A DNA stretch of 64,000 nucleotides from Pinibacter soli (GTDB taxonomy: Bacteria; Bacteroidota; Bacteroidia; Chitinophagales; Chitinophagaceae). A model generated the notes under the pieces. The model was not told the DNA's origin and did no database searches. It worked only from the letters and a program-made list of their open reading frames with translations. The position numbers were made by a program, and so were the translations under genes. The stretch is from positions 972,155-1,036,154 of the forward strand of contig NZ_JASBRG010000007.1 of NCBI RefSeq assembly GCF_029961145.1. The letters run 5' to 3'. Positions 60,699-64,000 of the stretch are shown piece after piece. How positions within the stretch are numbered: the first letter of the stretch is position 1; each line of letters begins with the position of its first letter.

Positions 60699-60843
60699 TT
60701 AAGAATTAACAATTAAGAATTAAGAATTCTTTGGGTTAGCATTACACTACTGAATGATATCTCCTTACTATGCAAAGAGCATATTCTTCGTTAGCATCTT
60801 ACACAGAATGAATTCTTAATTCTTAATTGTTAATTCTTAATTC
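60692..60843. repeat. Paired inverted arms (AATTAAGAATTAACAATTAAGAATTC words)
   Basis: Left arm 60692-60730 and right arm 60809-60843 are nearly perfect complements, each a tandem of 7- to 8-nt aattaag words. The spacer of about 80 nt is unrelated to other spacers. The left arm overlaps the stop of the AhpD-like gene. Confidence 0.85.
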
Positions 60844-60920
60844 CTATTTGTTAATTCTGCTATTTCCTCTTCAGTTTCTGTTCAGAATTTCAAGGTAAGT
60901 TGAGCGTTAAATAAAATTTG

Positions 60921-61760
60921 ATGCGGCATTACTTTGTAGCGGCAGCCTTGATTTTGAATGGATTAAGAATTTTTGCCCAGCAACCTGTACCACAAACTGT
61001 AAACGTTTCGTCATTTAACTATGACAGTAGCATTGTTCACCAACGAAATAATGGCTTTCCTCCACTCACCTCAAAGGACAGCGCTCACTATAAACGTGCT
61101 AAAGTGTTAAAAAGCTTTATCGTTCCTGCGGCACTTATAGGCATAGGTTTTTGGGCCAACTACGATGGCGACGGAGGCAAAGGTGATCTGTTTAACAAAT
61201 ACGAGGTAAGAGAAGAACGAATGGAGCACTTCGGAACATTTCACACCAGCGTTGATAATTACCTGCTGTACGTTCCGATAGCTGCAATGTACACAATGGA
61301 TGCGATGGGTTTCAAGGGTACACATGACGCCTGGAACCAAACCGCTCTTTTGGTAAAATCAGAAATACTGATGAACGTGATGGTGTTCTCTCTGAAAAAC
61401 ATCACCCATGAGCAACGACCAGACGGCAGCGCCTACAATTCGTTTCCTTCCGGACATACCGCACAAGCCTTCTTATCTGCTGAATTATTAAGACGGGAAT
61501 TTGGCAAAAATTATCCCGGAGTTGCAATCGGCGGCTATGTTGTAGCCACAGCGGTTGGCGCCATGCGTATACTGAACAACAGACACTGGGTCTCTGATGT
61601 CGTTGCCGGAGCAGGATTTGGTATTCTTTCGGTAAACATTGCCTATCTCACCCACCAAAACAAATGGCCGATATGGAAAAAGAAGCCGGAGAATTTATCG
61701 CTCATACCTTACTATAATGGCAGTTCTGGAGGCCTGAGCGCAGCATGGAACTTTAAATAA
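60921..61760 (+). CDS. PAP2 superfamily phosphatase, membrane or periplasmic
   Basis: About 279 residues from ATG at 60921; the codon before it is TTG. The signal peptide MRHYFVAAALILNGLRIFAQ precedes a body with several membrane-like stretches. The phosphatase triad is complete: KNITHEQRPDG (motif 1, K......RP), NSFPSGHTAQAF (motif 2, PSGH) and RILNNRHWVSDVVAG (motif 3, R.....H...D). Members dephosphorylate lipid pyrophosphates or act as acid phosphatases. The substrate is not defined. It is flanked by paired-arm elements. Confidence 0.92.
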   Translation: MRHYFVAAALILNGLRIFAQQPVPQTVNVSSFNYDSSIVHQRNNGFPPLTSKDSAHYKRAKVLKSFIVPAALIGIGFWANYDGDGGKGDLFNKYEVREERMEHFGTFHTSVDNYLLYVPIAAMYTMDAMGFKGTHDAWNQTALLVKSEILMNVMVFSLKNITHEQRPDGSAYNSFPSGHTAQAFLSAELLRREFGKNYPGVAIGGYVVATAVGAMRILNNRHWVSDVVAGAGFGILSVNIAYLTHQNKWPIWKKKPENLSLIPYYNGSSGGLSAAWNFK

Positions 61761-61810
61761 TTGAACCATTGAATAATTGATTATTGATTTTGCCCTTTAA
61801 CTTTCAACCA

Positions 61811-61852
61811 CTCAGTTTATTCAGTTATTCAGTCATTCAGTTACTCAGTTAT
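61811..61852. repeat. Right arm of a CTGAATAACTGA-type element
   Basis: Iterated tcagttattcagtcattcagttactcag words lie upstream of the stop of the pentapeptide protein gene. The left partner (61758-61785, ttgaaccattgaataattg) is only weakly complementary, so this copy looks degenerate. Confidence 0.5.
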
Positions 61853-62424
61853 TTCTCTATCACAATATCATACTTATCCAACAACCCGATCAAACCGGGG
61901 TAAGCAAATTTCGCTTTCTTAATCTTATTGTTTTCAAGGTCGATGGAATAGTTTACCGAAGTTCTGAAATCAGCTTTTTCAATATTTGTATTTTCAAACT
62001 TGGCGTCGACTAAGTTACAATAGTCAAGGACCGCAGATGTAAGATCGCAGTCCGTAAAATCAACTTCCTGCAATTGCGAATCTTTAAATTTTGTGCTCTT
62101 GATTTTTGTTCCGAAAAAAGAAGAGTGATTCAGTGTGCAATTATCAAAACTGAATGCCAATACAAAATCATCACAATCGTAAAAATGAAGCCCAAGCATT
62201 TTACAATCTTTGAACACTACGTCGCGAAAGGCTGTGCCCCCAAGCTTTACAAGACTTAGGTTGCAACCGTTGAATTTGCACTCAACAAATTTTATGAAAG
62301 AAAGATTAGTGTTGGAGAAGTCACAATTATTAAACTCACAATATTCGTACTCGCCGCGCTCAAGATTTTTCTGTGTAAAATCCACTTTGTCAAACTTCTT
62401 ATCTTCTACATATACGTCAGGCAT
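61849..62424 (-). CDS. Pentapeptide repeat protein
   Basis: 191 residues. From about residue 10 to 170 the sequence is a run of pentapeptide units A(D/N)LXX-like: CEFNNCDFSNTNLSFIKFVECKFNGCNLS, DFTDCDLTSAVLDYCNLVDAKFENTNIEKADF (each quoted in part). This forms a right-handed quadrilateral beta-helix. The length and a short non-repeat C-terminus (YPGLIGLLDKYDIVIEK) are like Qnr proteins, which mimic DNA and protect gyrase. Protection has not been shown here. It is cytoplasmic and transcribed alone. Confidence 0.92.
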   Translation of the reverse strand: MPDVYVEDKKFDKVDFTQKNLERGEYEYCEFNNCDFSNTNLSFIKFVECKFNGCNLSLVKLGGTAFRDVVFKDCKMLGLHFYDCDDFVLAFSFDNCTLNHSSFFGTKIKSTKFKDSQLQEVDFTDCDLTSAVLDYCNLVDAKFENTNIEKADFRTSVNYSIDLENNKIKKAKFAYPGLIGLLDKYDIVIEK

Positions 62425-62562
62425 TGCTATTTGTTTTTTCTGAAAAACAGCCTCAAATGTAACACCTTAAAAGCATTGAATTATGGAATCGTTGAATAAT
62501 CAATATTGCCGAACGTTAAACCACTTAGTTTATTCAGTTATTCAATTTATTAGCTTGCTGCT

Positions 62563-63309
62563 TCACAATGACATTCCGCCATCAGCTAAAATCTCTGCGC
62601 CTACAATAAATGGAGCATCGTCAGACGCAAAGAACAGTACGGCCTTCGCAATTTCGGACGGATCACCCATACGACCAATGGGGATAATCGTTTTAAAATT
62701 TTCGTGATCCTGCACTTGTTGGTCCGGAGTTAAACCTTTCTTGTGATGAAGTGGTGTATCAACAGGGCCGGCACTCACAGCGTTCACTCGTATTTTGCGC
62801 GGCATCAGTTCAGCGGAAAGGTTTTTCGCCAGCGTGAGTAAAGCGCCTTTGGTCGCGCCATAAATGGAAGCAGTCGGCCTGCCTATATGTGCATTGAGTG
62901 ATGCATTTAAAATAATGGAGCCGCTACCTTTAAACAGCGGCAGCAATTGTTGTATAGTAAAATATGCGCCTTTGAAATTCGTATTAAATTGGTTATCGAA
63001 CCATTCCTCTGTCACGTCTTCAATGGCTGCAAACTTTGCTATGCCGGCATTAACAAAAAGTATATCAAGCGAGGGAAATATCTTTTCTATTTTTCCACGC
63101 ATTGCTTTAATAGCATCGACCTTTGAAACGTCTGCCTCCACTGCATAGGCGCCTTCACCCAACTCGCCGACAGCATTATCAAGCTCATCTTTATTTCGTC
63201 CAATAATGATCACTTTTGCACCTTCTGCCAGAAATTGCCTGGCCGTTTCAAAGCCTATTCCACTGCTTCCTCCGGTAATAACCGCGGTTTTATTTTGTAG
63301 TCTGTTCAT
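62563..63309 (-). CDS. Short-chain dehydrogenase/reductase
   Basis: 248 residues, the classical SDR length. The cofactor motif TGGSSGIG starts near residue 12, and IIGRNKDEL indicates an NADP preference through Arg. NAG lies near residue 88. The catalytic Ser is in NASLN, and YGATK gives Tyr and Lys. The C-terminal IVGAEILADGGMSL is typical. The substrate is unknown. It is cytoplasmic, probably tetrameric, and alone in its transcript. Confidence 0.95.
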   Translation of the reverse strand: MNRLQNKTAVITGGSSGIGFETARQFLAEGAKVIIIGRNKDELDNAVGELGEGAYAVEADVSKVDAIKAMRGKIEKIFPSLDILFVNAGIAKFAAIEDVTEEWFDNQFNTNFKGAYFTIQQLLPLFKGSGSIILNASLNAHIGRPTASIYGATKGALLTLAKNLSAELMPRKIRVNAVSAGPVDTPLHHKKGLTPDQQVQDHENFKTIIPIGRMGDPSEIAKAVLFFASDDAPFIVGAEILADGGMSL

Positions 63310-63513
63310 GAATTCAATTAAAAATTAGGAATTAAGAATTGGGAGCACAGCACGCCCCAAAGAATGGCAAGAGCTTAATATCTGAAAAAAAATGGAAAGT
63401 TGCAAATATCACTTAACCCGGCCCTGTTAATTTACTTATACCATTTCCGAAGTCCATCTTCAAAAATGCAACTTACTTTGAGGCATTCTTAATTCTTAGT
63501 TCAATTCCTGACT

Positions 63514-64000
63514 TCACTTCTTCCTCACCGACAAATACCAATGCCACAACAGCATTGTTCCAATTGTTCTATAGGGTTGCCATCTAGAGACTATTGCCGA
63601 AAGTTCCTCCGGGGAAATATCCCCGGGCAGTCGCTTGATTTGTTTTAACGCATTCACTGCCGCCAGATCACCCATAGGAAACACGTCGCAACGGTGCAGA
63701 ACGAAGATGAGATAGATATCAACTGCCCAGTTGCCGACTCCGTTTAATTTGGTAAGCCGTTCACGCTCCTCTTCGTTTGATAGTTTTTCTAACGCCAACA
63801 ACTCGATCCTGCGGTTTTGAATAGCTTCGGCCAAATGCCTTACATAAATTGTTTTTTGACGGCTGAAATAACTTGCTTTCAACTCTTCGTCTGTCAGCAA
63901 CAAAACGCCCTCAGGAGTGATGTTCATTATTTTTTCTTTTAATTTATTCAACGCTGCAAGTGCTGAAGCGAGCGAAACCTGTTGTTCAAGGATAATATGC
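63514..64000 (-). CDS. HhH-GPD DNA glycosylase (AlkA/Mag type), 5' end outside the window
   Basis: The frame stays open to the right edge: before the TTG at 63951 it reads HIILEQQVSLASALAA, matching the conserved QQVS helix of the family. The true start is therefore beyond the window. Downstream are ASYFSRQKTIYVRHLAEAI and the helix-hairpin-helix LTKLNGVGNWAVDIYLIF. The catalytic Asp lies in VFPMGDLA. It excises alkylated bases such as 3-methyladenine in base-excision repair. About 162 codons are visible. Confidence 0.9.
   Translation of the reverse strand, partial: HIILEQQVSLASALAALNKLKEKIMNITPEGVLLLTDEELKASYFSRQKTIYVRHLAEAIQNRRIELLALEKLSNEEERERLTKLNGVGNWAVDIYLIFVLHRCDVFPMGDLAAVNALKQIKRLPGDISPEELSAIVSRWQPYRTIGTMLLWHWYLSVRKK

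Overview
The window looks like chromosomal DNA of a member of the Bacteroidota, most probably of the Chitinophagaceae group. The evidence is a short primary sigma factor of about 285 residues, TAnnTTTG -7 promoter boxes, lipoproteins with Bacteroidota-type lipoboxes, Porin_10, DUF2851, DUF6702 and HYC_CC_PP family proteins, and a BtuB/beta-propeller cobalamin locus. No rRNA, tRNA, CRISPR array, transposase or phage gene was seen. Genes are cut at both edges: an aldehyde dehydrogenase on the left and an HhH-GPD DNA glycosylase on the right.

Layout. 1-5 kb: aldehyde dehydrogenase, NTF2-like protein, a YCII/DGPF protein paired with an ECF42-type sigma factor, a saccharopine-dehydrogenase-like enzyme and FolB. 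5-12 kb: KTSC protein, TrxB, primary sigma factor, DUF2851, then UbiA-like prenyltransferase overlapping Maf, and KdsC-like phosphatase. 12-23 kb: secreted proteins, 2H phosphoesterase, isoprenylcysteine methyltransferase-like membrane protein, a divergent DUF6702 / HupE-M1 metallopeptidase cluster, and a small LKGPP-tailed protein followed by a TonB-dependent receptor. 23-33 kb: HAD hydrolase, polymerase-less DNA ligase D, CvfB, cyclophilin lipoprotein, dipeptide epimerase, FkbM methyltransferase, GH13 enzyme and IspH. 33-37 kb: TlpA-like thioredoxin, a heavy-metal-associated protein with a Cys-rich overlapping reading frame, HYC_CC_PP protein, Porin_10 and purine nucleoside phosphorylase.

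37.9-44.1 kb is the clearest functional system. A cobalamin riboswitch lies upstream of a four-gene minus-strand operon: DUF5074-type propeller lipoprotein, BtuB-like receptor, BtuG-like propeller lipoprotein, and an unclassified surface lipoprotein. It is read as outer-membrane vitamin B12 capture and import. 45.7-51.8 kb is a tripartite RND efflux operon headed by a second small protein ending in LRGPP. 52-64 kb holds a DUF486 protein, a GapN-like dehydrogenase, a large secreted repeat protein, an ABC-2 exporter pair, a histone-H1-like peptide, an AhpD-like protein, a PAP2 phosphatase, a pentapeptide-repeat protein, an SDR and the truncated glycosylase.

Intergenic DNA is unusually structured. 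About twenty junctions carry paired inverted arms made of iterated AT-rich words around unrelated spacers. There are also several REP-like elements and a degenerate array of about 30-bp units upstream of the cyclophilin gene. At several genes a -7 box sits exactly 4 nt before the start codon, which suggests leaderless transcripts.
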